Positions 1 to 10,200 of a stretch of DNA of 41,566 nucleotides are shown in pieces. Made by a program: the position numbers and the translations under genes. The notes beneath the pieces are model-generated. The model saw only the letters and a program-made list of their open reading frames with translations, was not told the origin of the DNA and did not search any database. Source of the stretch: Clostridia bacterium (GTDB lineage: Bacteria; Bacteroidota; Bacteroidia; Bacteroidales; 4484-276); assembly GCA_009928785.1 (NCBI GenBank), contig SABY01000023.1, forward strand, positions 1-41,566, given 5' to 3'. Position 1 is the first letter of the stretch. Each line of letters opens with the position of its first letter.

Positions 1-376
1 TCCAAATTCCAAATTCCAAATCCCCAATCCCCTGTGCGGTCGCAATTGGAGGTTTATAATTATTTCCACCAACAACTCACCTGGTTTCTCTCTTCATTTG
101 AAAGGGCGTAAACGCCCTGCAGGAAGGAGTTGTGTGATCATTTCATATCCCAGCCATGAATGGCTGGGTTACGGAGCCGGAGATTCGCCGGGTGGTCATT
201 GGAATTTTATTCTTGAGATTTATTTGAATCTTGTATTATCACCAAATCACCACATCACCACATCACCACATCAGCACATCACCACATCCCCACATCAGCA
301 CATCAGCACATCACCAAATCACCAAATCAGCAAATCACCACATCACCACATCAGCACATCAGCACATCCCCAAATC
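1..376. repeat. Satellite and palindromic repeats upstream of the porin gene
   Basis: No credible gene lies in 1-522. Positions 1-33 are copies of CCAAATT ending in ATCCCCAATCCCCTG. Positions 103-118 (AGGGCGT-AA-ACGCCCT) and 149-168 (CCCAGCCAT-GA-ATGGCTGGG) are near-perfect hairpins. Positions 238-373 are 17 tandem copies of an 8-bp unit, ATC(A/C)(C/G)CA(C/A), which again ends in ATCCCCAAATCCCCTG. Open frames across this stretch (such as 98-397 on the plus strand) are low-complexity translations of the satellite and are not genes. Confidence 0.85.
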
Positions 377-492
377 CCCTGTTTTTTAAAATCATGACCT
401 CGGAAACAAAATCTTTTGATGCACAGTGAACAATATAAAAGTGCTTGTGGCAGTAATAAGGCGACGCGGCAAAGGACAAAAACGAATTTGCG

Positions 493-500
493 TACTTTTG
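493..500 (+). promoter_or_regulatory. -7 promoter element of the porin gene
   Basis: TACTTTTG matches the Bacteroidota -7 consensus TAnnTTTG. It lies 22 bp before the TTG codon at 523, which gives a short 5' leader and supports a translation start at 523 or at the ATG at 547. Confidence 0.6.
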
Positions 501-522
501 GCCGCTGAAACAAGAACATCAG

Positions 523-2439
523 TTGAAGATAAAGTTGCAATATGTTATGATGCTGCTGGGCTGGACGCTGTGTGCTGCCGGGGCGCAGGGGCAGGTGTAC
601 GATTCGGTGTTTTATCCCACGGATTCGTCGGCGGTGCTGTATTTTCACAACCAGTTGGATGTGTATAGTCCGTTGCAACTTAACTATTATGATACTTCGC
701 TGATCGACTTTGAGGAGTACGATCCGCTGCAGCGGCGTTACGATTTTTATGCTACGCCTGGCAACGTGGGGTTGGCTTACCGGCTGCTGAACTTTTCGCC
801 CCGGCAGCAAACGGGTTTCGACTACGGTATCCATAGTTTTGATGCGTATCTGGTGGATCAGTCGGAGGTGAAGTACTACCTCAATGCGAAGCCTTACAGC
901 GAGATTAGCTATGTGACGGGGGCGAAGAAGGAGCAGCTTTTCGGTGTGCGGCATCAGCAGCGTGTGTTTAAACGGGTGGAGCTGGGCGTGGATTTTGGTT
1001 TGATAAATTCGTTAGGATCGTACGAGCGGCAGAAGTCGGACGATATAAAGCTGGTGGTGAATGGGCAGTATTTTACACGCAATCTGCGCTACGGCGTAGT
1101 GGCCAATTACAACCTGAGCCGCGCCACTGCGCGCGAAAACGGGGGCATTCGCTACGATAGTATTTATGAGCAAAATCTTGAAACCAACCGCTCGATCATT
1201 GATGTAAAGCTGGCCGACGCGGAAAACAAGGTGCGCAGGTCGGGAGTTTATCTGCAACAATATTTTCAGCTATCGGGTCGCAAGCGCAGCAGCATCCCCG
1301 CCGACAGCGTGGAGCGGCAACGCCCCAAAATCCAGATTAAGTTTGGCCGGCTGGCACATTCGTTCAACTACACCGCCAGCTCGCAGCTTTATACCGACAG
1401 CAAGCCCGACCCGACGTATTATCCGCATATTTATTACGATTCGTTGCAGACCTACGATTCGGTGTGGTTTCGGAAAATCGAAAATACCTTTTCGTGGTCC
1501 ACCGCTGATTACCTGGATCGGCTTAAGCCGCAGCCTTTTATGCTGATGTTTGGCATCCGGCACCAGATAGCCACCGTTCGTGATAGTGTGCTTACCAGCG
1601 AATATCAAAATCTGATGCCTTACGGCGAAATATTCATCCGTCCGTTTCCGCTGGTGAGCCTGCGCGGCGAGGCTTCGTATGTGCTAAGCGGCAGCGGCTA
1701 TCAGAGCGATTACCGTTTGTATGGCCAGGCTACCATCGACATTCTGCGCAGGAAACCTTACCGAACGCTGTTTAATTTCGCGCTGGAGCTGTCGAATAGC
1801 GAGGTGCCCTATTTTTTCAGGCATTACTTCTCCAATCATTTTGTATGGAACAACAACTACAGCAAAAGCAGCATCAACAAGCTACAGGCCTGGGTGGAGC
1901 AGCGCCGTACGCGGTTGGGTGTTGACGTGATCAATACCAACGACTATGTTTATCTGGCCGCCGATACGCTGCCCGCACAGATCGACGGCTCGGTGGAGGT
2001 TTTTAAGGCTTATTTACAGCAGCAGTTGGTACTTGGTAAATTTGATCTTGGTGGCAGGGTGGTTTATCAGAAGGTATCGCGGGAGGAGGTGTTGCGGCTG
2101 CCTGAGCTGATGGCGGCGTTTACGTTAACGTTTAATTTGCCGATGTTTAAAGGGGCGCTCCAAACCCGTTCGGGGTTTGACGTGTATTATTTTACTAAAT
2201 ATTATGCCGACGCCTACATGCCTGCCTTGCGCAGTTTTTATCTTCAAAATGAAAAAGAGGTGGGTGGCTACGTACATGCCGATTTCTTTATCGATTTTCA
2301 GGTGGAACGCACGCGTTTTTTTATGAAGTTTCAAAACTTATTTTCTCTGGCCGGCGACAATTATTATTATCAAATACCGCATTATCCGCTGCAGGATTTG
2401 GCTTTTAAATTCGGATTGTCGTGGCGGTTTCATGATTGA
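523..2439 (+). CDS. Putative outer-membrane porin (Porin_10-like)
   Basis: The 638-residue product is probably an outer-membrane beta-barrel that lets solutes diffuse into the periplasm. A signal peptide of about 24 residues (hydrophobic MMLLGWTLCAAGAQG) is followed by a long protein rich in alternating aromatic/polar strands and ending in an aromatic-rich final strand (FKFGLSWRF), as expected for a barrel recognised by the BAM machinery. Length and the opening QVYDSVFYPTDSS resemble the 'putative porin' family of Bacteroidota. The reading frame opens with TTG at 523; ATG codons at 547 and 550 are alternatives that shorten the signal peptide. It stands alone with its own promoter. The substrate cannot be told from sequence. 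Family call is from memory and moderately sure; the barrel nature is surer. Confidence 0.75.
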   Translation: MKIKLQYVMMLLGWTLCAAGAQGQVYDSVFYPTDSSAVLYFHNQLDVYSPLQLNYYDTSLIDFEEYDPLQRRYDFYATPGNVGLAYRLLNFSPRQQTGFDYGIHSFDAYLVDQSEVKYYLNAKPYSEISYVTGAKKEQLFGVRHQQRVFKRVELGVDFGLINSLGSYERQKSDDIKLVVNGQYFTRNLRYGVVANYNLSRATARENGGIRYDSIYEQNLETNRSIIDVKLADAENKVRRSGVYLQQYFQLSGRKRSSIPADSVERQRPKIQIKFGRLAHSFNYTASSQLYTDSKPDPTYYPHIYYDSLQTYDSVWFRKIENTFSWSTADYLDRLKPQPFMLMFGIRHQIATVRDSVLTSEYQNLMPYGEIFIRPFPLVSLRGEASYVLSGSGYQSDYRLYGQATIDILRRKPYRTLFNFALELSNSEVPYFFRHYFSNHFVWNNNYSKSSINKLQAWVEQRRTRLGVDVINTNDYVYLAADTLPAQIDGSVEVFKAYLQQQLVLGKFDLGGRVVYQKVSREEVLRLPELMAAFTLTFNLPMFKGALQTRSGFDVYYFTKYYADAYMPALRSFYLQNEKEVGGYVHADFFIDFQVERTRFFMKFQNLFSLAGDNYYYQIPHYPLQDLAFKFGLSWRFHD

Positions 2440-2759
2440 CAGAGTGGGGTTTTTTTTTGACGTTTCGAGGTTCGGTGGAAGCACGAAAGTCACTTTTGAT
2501 CTTTTGAAAATCCCCTCTTAGTCTTTCCCAAATTGGAACAGCCTTCCCATGATTTGTTTCAAAATGAACCATGATAATGGTTTCAAATGAATACTACCTC
2601 AACCATTGCTATAAATTATCAATTTCTTTTCACTTCGCTATTGGCTGCTTGTTAAAGTTTTAGATATGAAATTACAGGTGTTAATCTTCATTTTAAAAAA
2701 GCAATAGTCATGGCTGGCAGCATTATTGATTAATCTATTGCCCGGTAAAAATTATTAGA
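2440..2759. other. Intergenic stretch without a gene
   Basis: After a T-tract at 2450-2458, positions 2459-2492 hold a decayed copy of the repeat seen three times at 17938-18103 (GACGTTTCGAGGT followed by GCACGAAAGTCA). The rest is AT-rich with no coding frame and no clear TAnnTTTG promoter. A 7-bp inverted repeat GCAATAG/CTATTGC lies just before the next gene. Confidence 0.5.
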
Positions 2760-3590
2760 ATGATTAATCAGCACCTTTCGGAGATTGAATCCCTGCTGCA
2801 TCGTATTCGTTATCAAAACGAATACCTTGAAGAGCGGCTTGTTCAGCTTCTCCGGCCATTATTGGAGCAGGTTCAAAAGGTGCCATTGCAGCATTACAAC
2901 GACCTGAAACGCATTTGCTTTATCATTGCCGGCATCGAGAAATCTTACAACTTCGGGCATTATTTCTACGAAATGCTGCAGAAAAATAATTTCCCTTTTG
3001 GCGAGGAAGTACTCAAAAGCGCTGTTTTCAACGAGCCTTATTACAACCTCAACGACAAAGCACTCAAGGCGTATGTGCGTACCTATCTTATCAACAACAC
3101 TTTCGACTCCTCCTTGATTGTTCAGTACGACACGGTGATCCCCGAAGGTCATGGCTATCATTTTTTCGATTCTTTCAGAAAGATCAGCCAGGAGCAGCAA
3201 CCATTAGAATTCATACATCCTACCCTTTTCGATGGGCTTTATATTGCAGCCAACAACGATCATTTTCCGATGACCCAGAAAAAGCTGGCAGTGATAGCTG
3301 CTTTTCTCAAACTCGAATGTATGCTTCCTGTTCTTTCGGGTAAAGTTTACAAACTGATACATCAGCAAGCACTTACCGGTGAGCAAATTCTGGTGCTGTC
3401 GCATTATCTGCAAAGCATAGCTATGATCAGTGGCCGCGAACTTCCAGCCGAGGTAAGCCAGAAGATGCTGCGTATCAACGGCAACCATTTTCAGCAAGAA
3501 CTGGCAGAAGTGTTCGAAACGATGCGCCCGGTTTTCCTTAAATACATACAAACTTTGCAACCCATTGCTCAGGACGTGCCGGTAGGGTAA
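2760..3590 (+). CDS. Hypothetical protein, 276 aa, probably cytosolic and alpha-helical
   Basis: I do not recognise this protein. It has no signal peptide or membrane segment. The first 45 residues (HLSEIESLLHRIRYQNEYLEERLVQLLRPLLEQV) are amphipathic and could form a coiled coil; the remainder is mostly helical with scattered aromatic residues and ends with another long helix (about 235-268). No catalytic motif stands out. Codon use is like that of its neighbours, so it does not look newly acquired. It stands alone between a porin and a convergent hicAB pair, so context gives no hint of function. The ATG at 2760 is the first in-frame start, with AAATTATTAGA before it. Real gene: likely; function: unknown. 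Confidence 0.7.
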   Translation: MINQHLSEIESLLHRIRYQNEYLEERLVQLLRPLLEQVQKVPLQHYNDLKRICFIIAGIEKSYNFGHYFYEMLQKNNFPFGEEVLKSAVFNEPYYNLNDKALKAYVRTYLINNTFDSSLIVQYDTVIPEGHGYHFFDSFRKISQEQQPLEFIHPTLFDGLYIAANNDHFPMTQKKLAVIAAFLKLECMLPVLSGKVYKLIHQQALTGEQILVLSHYLQSIAMISGRELPAEVSQKMLRINGNHFQQELAEVFETMRPVFLKYIQTLQPIAQDVPVG

Positions 3591-3643
3591 TCAGTCCACG
3601 AAAATTTATTTAACAAAAGTGCATTAAAGCCCTCAGTCAATAA

Positions 3644-4051
3644 TTAAACAACTGCTGTGAGTTCTTTCCCAAGTTGATGTATTCCGAATATTATTTTGTC
3701 ACGAGTTTTTGGACGTGGTTCGCGGATGCCTTGTATATAATGACCCAATTGACGCTGGTCGATTCCCGTAACACGTGCTAGCGCAGCACGGGTAACAATA
3801 CCATCCAGTTTATGAAGCAATGCAGAAACTTGCAATTCAAAGTCAAGTTCATAAGTTCTATCCGCTATATAGTCGGGCAATTTATCGCCGTCTGCAAGCG
3901 AGCTGTCAACATGAAACTCAAATGATTCCTTAAAGGCATTTTTAACGCCCTCCAATGTTCTATGCGTTGTCACTACAACTCCGTTAATTTCACCCGTTCC
4001 AGCTACATAGTTATTACCGCTCCAACTTACGAATACCTTAATTTTTCCCAT
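3644..4051 (-). CDS. hicB: HicB-family antitoxin with HTH domain
   Basis: The product (135 aa) is the antitoxin of a type II toxin-antitoxin pair: it binds and silences the HicA mRNA interferase and represses the shared promoter. The N-terminal half (residues 4-60, VFVSWSGNNYVAGTGEINGVVVTTHRTLEG) has the partial RNase-H-like HicB fold pattern. The C-terminal part (about 88-130, ALARVTGIDQRQLGHYIQGIREPRPKTRDKI) is an XRE-like helix-turn-helix. It follows hicA on the same strand after a 21-bp gap, the toxin-first order usual for hicAB. The pair is convergent with the unknown gene that ends at 3590. Both genes look intact. Confidence 0.85.
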   Translation of the reverse strand: MGKIKVFVSWSGNNYVAGTGEINGVVVTTHRTLEGVKNAFKESFEFHVDSSLADGDKLPDYIADRTYELDFELQVSALLHKLDGIVTRAALARVTGIDQRQLGHYIQGIREPRPKTRDKIIFGIHQLGKELTAVV

Positions 4052-4072
4052 TGTTATTATTCTTTTGCATGG

Positions 4073-4267
4073 CTATTTCCACCCCGCCTGTTTAAAAATA
4101 CTATTCAAAACATCCTGGTCTAATGTTTCGTTAGGTTTCCCACTTACAGTTACCTTACCTTTTTTATCGTTGTGTTTAAGCTGCCTGTGGCTTCCTTTTT
4201 GCGCTACAATGTACCATCCATCGGCTATCAGCATTTTTATAATCTCTTTTACTTTGTGCCTTTTCAT
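4073..4267 (-). CDS. hicA: HicA-family mRNA interferase toxin
   Basis: A small basic protein of 64 residues that cleaves mRNA when free of HicB. It carries the complete HicA double-stranded-RNA-binding-like fold: KVKEIIKMLIADGWYIVAQKGSHRQLKH, with the catalytic histidine in the GSHRQ motif (about residue 27), followed by KVTVSGKPNETLDQDVLNSIFKQAGW. The frame stays open up to an ATG at 4357, but the ATG at 4267 gives the usual family length, and a -7-like TATTTTTA and a palindrome lie between the two, so 4267 is chosen. First gene of the hicAB operon. Confidence 0.85.
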   Translation of the reverse strand: MKRHKVKEIIKMLIADGWYIVAQKGSHRQLKHNDKKGKVTVSGKPNETLDQDVLNSIFKQAGWK

Positions 4268-4277
4268 TGCTTTTTTG

Positions 4278-4291
4278 GCATCGGTTGATGC
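4278..4291. promoter_or_regulatory. Possible hicAB operator
   Basis: GCATC-GGTT-GATGC is a perfect inverted repeat 11 bp upstream of the chosen hicA start. A near-match to the minus-strand -7 element (TATTTTTA) lies immediately beyond it. A palindrome here fits autorepression by the HTH domain of HicB, but 5-bp arms also occur by chance. Confidence 0.35.
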
Positions 4292-4442
4292 TGTAAAAAT
4301 AGTATTAATCCTATTATTGGTGTTTTCGTTCCCCTCTCCACGAAAAATTTCAAACATTTATTTTCATCTCACGGAATAAGCGGCTGCTGCGGAATGTCTA
4401 AAAAATCGTAACTATTTAGCTGATGGAATTAAATACTAACTC

Positions 4443-4592
4443 ATCTTGACCCCATCCCCTGCCTCCCGATAATCGGGACAGGCTTTCTCCGCCATGTGGT
4501 GGAAAGGGAGTCCTGCCGCACAAGCCACTGCAGCGGCAAGTGCGCTGGCATCCTCTCCGTCGGCTGACGGAGGAGTTAGAGGGGGTATAAGA
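4443..4592. repeat. Nested palindromic repeat element
   Basis: The 325-bp gap between hicA's upstream region and the TonB receptor gene holds no gene. It contains TCCCGAT-A-ATCGGGA at 4464-4478 and CTCCGTC-GGCT-GACGGAG at 4555-4572. The outer ends, ATCTTGACCCC at 4443 and GGGGGTATAAGAT ending near 4592, are imperfect inverted copies of each other, so the whole unit looks like a small palindromic interspersed element. Confidence 0.5.
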
Positions 4593-4704
4593 TTCTGGCT
4601 ATTTTATCCAAATTTGATGAAAATCAGCTAAACAGTTACAAAAATTCACAAATAATAAACAGGCAGGGCATGGAGTTGTTATGCCGTGATAATTCTGAAA
4701 TACT

Positions 4705-7182
4705 ATGAAACCAACATTAGCAACAGCGATAACCCTACTTTTTTTCTTTTTAACCTTCACAGTTTTTGCCCAGCAGCGTGGCGGCGGAGCAGGGCAAGCG
4801 GGGCAGGGCGCTGCACCCATCGGAACGGTGACGGGTACCATTCAGGAATTTCTTACCAGTAACCTGATGGAATATGCTAATGTGGTGCTGTTTAGCGTTC
4901 GCGATTCGGCAATGGTAACAGGGGCAATCACCACAATGGATGGCAGATTTACTTTGGAAAAAGTGCCCTTTGGCCGCTATTATCTGGTGGCCAACTTTAT
5001 CGGATTCAACAAAGAAACTATTCAGGACATTAAGGTAACACCGCAAAAAACTTTCGTCGATCTCGGCGTGATACAACTGCATTCGTCAACCGAAACCCTT
5101 GAAGCGGTCGAAATTACTGCTCAAAAGGAGCTGATCGAATATCAGATCGACAAAAAGGTAATAAACGTAAGTCAGGACATTATGGCGCAGGGTGGCTCAG
5201 CGGTAACGGCTTTGGAAAATACACCTTCCGTCCAGGTTGACATCGACGGCAACGTAAGCCTGCGCGGCAGCTCATCATTTACCGTGCTCATCGACGGGCG
5301 CCCCAGCATTTTGCAAGGCACCGATGCTTTGCAGCAAATTCCGGCCAGCAACATCGAAACCATCGAGATCATCACCAACCCTTCGGCAAAATATGATCCC
5401 GATGGAGTGGCCGGTATTATTAATGTAGTTCTAAAAGAAAAAATCGACAAAGGCATGAGTGGCGTTGTAAATGCCTCCGTCGGCAGCAACAACTCCAGCA
5501 GCGTGGATTTCCTGCTAAATTATCATTATAAAAAATTCAATTTCTTTGCCGGCGCCGATTACAACAACAACCGGCACGAAGGTGAGCGCAAATCCATCGA
5601 CGAAACGTATTATAACGACACAACATTTTTTCGCAATACTGTTGGTAGCCGCAACCGTGGCCGCGAGGGCTATGGTGTGCGGGGTGGTGTGGAGTATTTT
5701 ATTACCGACCGCACCATGATCTCCGCCGAAGGCCGCGTAGGCTATTACGATTTCAATGGCGGCGGCACCAGCTATTTGAGCCAATACACGCAACCTGCCA
5801 CCACCGAACAGTTTAGCACCAACATCAGCGATATGTCCAGAAGCGGCAATTATTACAATACAAAACTCAGCTTCCAGCACAAGTTCGATAAAAAAGGTCA
5901 TCAGATTGACATGATGCTCTACTACGCGCAGCGCGACGGAGATGACAGCGACGAGCAGAAAGAAACCGTTACCGATGCCCAATATCAGCCCATCGAAGAG
6001 GAGCCTTATTTCATCCGCACCACCGAAGAAGATGCTGATAACGAATTCCGTTTTAATGTGGATTATGTGCTTCCGGTGGGCGATGAAGGAAAAATAGAAG
6101 CCGGCTACCAAACACGCATCGAAGACGAGACTGAAATTTACGTTTTTAAGGATTTTCACTACCCGACAAGCGAGTGGATAGAAGACTCACTCTTCTCTAA
6201 CAGCATGGACTTCCGCCGCGACATTCACGCGGTTTATGGGATTTATTCGAACAAATGGAATAGCTTCGGCTATCAACTGGGCTTGCGTGGCGAATACACT
6301 TACCGCGAAATTAAGAATGCCCGCAGCACCGATGGTACCCTGATCGACCGGTGGGATTTGTTCCCGTCAGTGCATCTCAGCAAATCATTTGCTAACAAAA
6401 ATCAGTTGCTGGCCAGCTACACCCGCCGCATCGACCGCCCCAACGGCTGGTTCCTCGACCCGTTTGTAAATTACATCGATCAGTTTAATTACCGACAAGG
6501 CAACCCCGACCTGCAGCCCGAATACACCGACTCGTATGAAATTGGTTACCAGATGTGGGCGTGGGGCGCCATGTTTTCGTTGGAAGGTTATTACCGCGCC
6601 ACCACCAATAAAATTGCGCGCATCCGCACCCTGCAACCCGACAATACTTTTATGCACACTTTCGAGAACCTCAACAGCGACTACTCGCTGGGTGGGGAAC
6701 TGATGGTGCGCTTCGACCCGGCAAAGTGGCTCAACCTGAATCTTTCGGCAAATCTCTATCAATACCGTCTGGAAGGAAATGTAGAAGATCAGTCGGTGGA
6801 TGCCGAAAGTTTTAACTGGAACAGCCGCCTAAACGCCATCGTAAAATTGCCTTACAACATGCGCCTGCAGGTTAACGGAATCTACAACGGCCCATCCATA
6901 ACAGCTCAGGGCGAGATGGAAGGTTTTTTTATGACCAATGCTGCTTTACGCAAAGATTTCTTTAACCAAACCCTTTCGGCAACATTTTCTGTGCGCGACA
7001 TCTTCAGCACCGGCAAACATGAGTTTACCTCTTCGGGCACAGGATTTTATTCCTACAACTATTTCAACCGCAAGGCACCCATCTTTAGCCTTAGCTTAAG
7101 CTGGAAAATTAATAACTACGAAAAGCGCAGCGATCGCAATGGCGACAGTGGCGGCGAAGTGGAAATGGATGGAGATTTTTAA
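4705..7182 (+). CDS. TonB-dependent receptor, outer-membrane beta-barrel family
   Basis: An 825-aa outer-membrane receptor for active, TonB-driven import of an unknown ligand. It opens with a signal peptide (residues 1-22, ending FAQ) and a Gly/Ala/Gln-rich linker. A carboxypeptidase-D regulatory-like domain follows (about 38-125, with GRFTLEKVPFGRYYLVANFIGF). The plug domain (about 135-255) shows the typical NTPSVQVDIDGNVSLRGS, VLIDGRPS and NPSAKYDPDGVAGIINVVLK. A large barrel completes it, of the type named outer-membrane beta-barrel family rather than SusC. No SusD partner is adjacent, which argues against a polysaccharide utilisation locus. The tail is a soluble, acidic, Gly/Asp-rich extension. 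It appears to be transcribed alone and ends at a bidirectional terminator. Confidence 0.9.
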   Translation: MKPTLATAITLLFFFLTFTVFAQQRGGGAGQAGQGAAPIGTVTGTIQEFLTSNLMEYANVVLFSVRDSAMVTGAITTMDGRFTLEKVPFGRYYLVANFIGFNKETIQDIKVTPQKTFVDLGVIQLHSSTETLEAVEITAQKELIEYQIDKKVINVSQDIMAQGGSAVTALENTPSVQVDIDGNVSLRGSSSFTVLIDGRPSILQGTDALQQIPASNIETIEIITNPSAKYDPDGVAGIINVVLKEKIDKGMSGVVNASVGSNNSSSVDFLLNYHYKKFNFFAGADYNNNRHEGERKSIDETYYNDTTFFRNTVGSRNRGREGYGVRGGVEYFITDRTMISAEGRVGYYDFNGGGTSYLSQYTQPATTEQFSTNISDMSRSGNYYNTKLSFQHKFDKKGHQIDMMLYYAQRDGDDSDEQKETVTDAQYQPIEEEPYFIRTTEEDADNEFRFNVDYVLPVGDEGKIEAGYQTRIEDETEIYVFKDFHYPTSEWIEDSLFSNSMDFRRDIHAVYGIYSNKWNSFGYQLGLRGEYTYREIKNARSTDGTLIDRWDLFPSVHLSKSFANKNQLLASYTRRIDRPNGWFLDPFVNYIDQFNYRQGNPDLQPEYTDSYEIGYQMWAWGAMFSLEGYYRATTNKIARIRTLQPDNTFMHTFENLNSDYSLGGELMVRFDPAKWLNLNLSANLYQYRLEGNVEDQSVDAESFNWNSRLNAIVKLPYNMRLQVNGIYNGPSITAQGEMEGFFMTNAALRKDFFNQTLSATFSVRDIFSTGKHEFTSSGTGFYSYNYFNRKAPIFSLSLSWKINNYEKRSDRNGDSGGEVEMDGDF

Positions 7183-7208
7183 GAAGATATTTGTTTTAAA
7201 AAAATTTT

Positions 7209-7267
7209 CCCGCAGATAACTAAGATTGCCGCAGATAAATTCGGCGGAAATCAATGGAATCTGCGGG
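7209..7267. terminator. Bidirectional terminator between convergent genes
   Basis: CCCGCAGAT (7209-7217) pairs with ATCTGCGGG (7259-7267). T-tracts stand on both outer sides (ATTTTTT after it on the plus strand, AAAATTTT before it), so it can end the receptor gene and the convergent gene that stops at 7278. The loop contains a further GCCGCAGATAAA copy, a repeat style frequent in this phylum. Confidence 0.65.
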
Positions 7268-7277
7268 ATTTTTTATA

Positions 7278-10200
7278 CTACTCACAAACCGGAAAAGTAA
7301 TATTCAACGGCGCTCCGGCATTATAAATCTGGTAGGCTTTGCCTGGTATCAGATTAATAATTGTATTGATACCAAAAGCCGGCCAATACATGTTATTCCC
7401 GGCCATCTCCTTGATCATCGCTATCTGTGGCTTGGCGCCAAAAAGTGACGTCACCGAAACCTGACAGCCGGCATTCACCGGAAGATAACTCCAGCCTACA
7501 GGTATCACTACCGCCGCTTTCGGAAACCTTTCTACTCCCGACACCAGCAGAGTGGTAGCCTGCGTGGTTTTTATGCTATATCCCGTTGCATTGTCCCACG
7601 TGCCGATGGTATTCACCTGCTGTGGCGGCCAGTATATTCCCTGGTTATCCGACAAAATGATGAGCTTGCTCAAAATTGGGGCAAACATCACGGGCAGTGC
7701 AGGGTTGTTGGGTTCGATAAATGTGGATATGCCGCTCCATCCCGCCGGTAGCATCACCAATTGATTTACTGGTTTTAGTATTTGCACCTGCGCCACCTGG
7801 CTGGCTATTTGACCACAGTTGTTTGTAAAAATGCTTTGATAAGTCCCCGCGTCGTCCGGCGTTACCGAAGTAACCGAAAGCTGGCTGCCGCCTTGGTTGG
7901 GTATTTGCTGCCCGTTGTGGTACCAGGCAAAGCTCCCCAAAGCAGGATTGGCCACACTAAACGAAAGCAGCAGGCTTTGGCCGGTGTAGAGCGTTTTGTC
8001 GGTCACCTGGTCGTTGAGGATTGTTGGGATATTAAAAGTAACCAGCAACTGATCGCTCACGGATTGCGTGCAGGGCGACTGCGGCAAAGCTGAGAGCGTG
8101 AGCGTTGCCTGCAATTGTTGCAGATCAGCGGTTCCGGGATAATACACCGGATTGAGGGTGCCTCTGTTGCTAAAGGTTCCGTCGCCGCTGGTGCTCCATT
8201 GCAATTGTGCGTAATTGTTGGCGGTTGCAGCCATCGACACCGCACCGCAAACAGTTTTATCGGCTCCGGCATTTACGTTCGGAGTGCGCCGTATCGTAAG
8301 CGTTTTGGCATCTGTCACCATCATGCTGCACGCTCCGGCGCCGGTAAGTTTCAGCGTAAGGTTAACGCTTCCGGTGGTAATGTCGGTGGTGCCGGGATAA
8401 TAAATTGGATTTTTTACTTGCGAATTGCTAAAGGTGCCGTTGCCGGAAGTTTGCCACAGTAGCGAAGCATAGTTGTTGGCAGTAACTCCCGTAAGTGGAT
8501 GGTTGGCGGTTTGGCAGATGGTAGCATCCGCGCCGGCGTTGGCTTGTGGCATTTTATTAATGGTGAGCACCATCTGATCAGTAGCCGTCAACGTGCAAGG
8601 AGTTTTGCTTGTGGCTGTTAGCGTAAGCGTAACCTGTCCGGCATTGATGTCGGCAGTACCTGGCGTATAAACCGGATGCAAAACCGCTGCATTGCTAAAA
8701 GTTCCCGTACCCGATGTGCTCCAGAGCAGCGTTTGGTAATGCGCAGCAGCAGAAGTAGCAAGCGGGTAATTTGTATTTTGACAAATGGCAGCATCATTGC
8801 CTGCGTTGGCAGTAGCATTTTGTTCAAAGAAAATGGCCACAACATCCTGCACCGAGCCGTATTGTGTGCAGGGCGAAGTACCGGTAAGGGTAAGTGTGGT
8901 TGCCCCGCTATTATTCAAATCATTTGTTCCCGGAAGATAGACAGGATTAGCTATGGTGGAATTACTAAAAGTTCCATCACCACCGGTAGTCCAAAGCAAA
9001 GCTTGTACGGAACTCGTCGTTGCCTGCAGTTGCACGCTGCCGCACGAAGCGCTGTTGTTGGCATTCAAAATATTTATCACTGGTGCCGAGGCGATAGTTA
9101 CCAAAAGCGGCGTAGCCACAGGCGTAACGCAGGGTGAAATGGGGGCAACTGTAAGCGTAAGCGTAAAAATTCCATTTTGATAATCCTGGCCTCCCGGATA
9201 ATAGCGGGTGCTAAGCTGGGCAAGCGATGTGAAGGTGCCGTCGCCGCTGGTTGACCAGAGCGTGCTGCCGCCATTGCTCACCTGCGCGTTCAGTTGCAGA
9301 TAACTATTTCCCGGGCACAAGAAGGAGGTACTCGGCCCAAAAGTGATAACATTGGGAAGTGGTTTTAGAATAATGGAAACGTCTTTGGCAACTGGCGCGG
9401 TGCAAGGAGCCACGGGCAAAACATGCAGGGTAACCGTGGTTCCGCCGTTGGCCTTGTCCTGGGTTCCTGCATAATAGTCACCATTAAAAATGGTTGGATC
9501 AGAAAAAGTACCATCGCCGGCGGTAGTCCAGTAAACGGAAGTGTAGTTGGTGGCATTGCCGGCGAGGGGAACAGGAACATTTTCGCATCGTGTCCGGCTG
9601 CCGGGGGCACTCACGGTGGCGCCTTTCTGCATCGTTACCATCACCTGGTCGTTGGCGCTGCCCTGGCAGGGCGCAGCCGCAGTAGCCAGAAGCGTGAGCA
9701 CCGCCGAACCTGCTGTTTGATCGATGATTCCCGGATAATATTTTGGCGCAAGGATATTGCTGTTGCTGAAGGTGCCATCGCCTGCGGTAGTCCATTGCAG
9801 CGCACCATAGCTGGTGGCGCTGCCTTGCAGGCTGGCGTAGCTTATTTCGCTTACGCAGATATGTTTGTCGCTGCCGGCATTTGCGGTAGGATATTTTTGT
9901 ATCACCAAAATAACACTGCTTGTGGCTATTTGCTGGCAGGGTGCCAGTGGAAATCCTGACAGAGTAAGCGTTACACCTCCGCTGGCAATGTCGGCGGCAG
10001 TAGGATAATAAGTAGTTGTAAATGCGCCCGGATTATAAAAAGTTCCGCTGCCGGAGGTGCTCCAGGCGATGCTGCTATAGTTGGCGCCCGTGCCGCTGGC
10101 TGTAAAGTTTTGCCCCTGGCAGATGGTTCCTCCCTGGCCGGCACTTACTTCAGGCTGCTGATTTACGATAATCGTTTGTTGGTGTTCCGAAACATTTACT

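Noticed and set aside
238..373. CRISPR array
   Set aside because: Units are 8 bp and contiguous; there are no unique spacers and no cas genes.
98..397. 99-aa frame with repeated ITTSPHQH
   Set aside because: It is the 8-bp satellite read as codons; 8-bp units cannot give a natural protein repeat shorter than 24 bp, and no start signals are present.
343..954. 203-aa minus-strand frame
   Set aside because: Antisense to the porin gene; composition rich in basic and hydrophobic residues typical of shadow frames.
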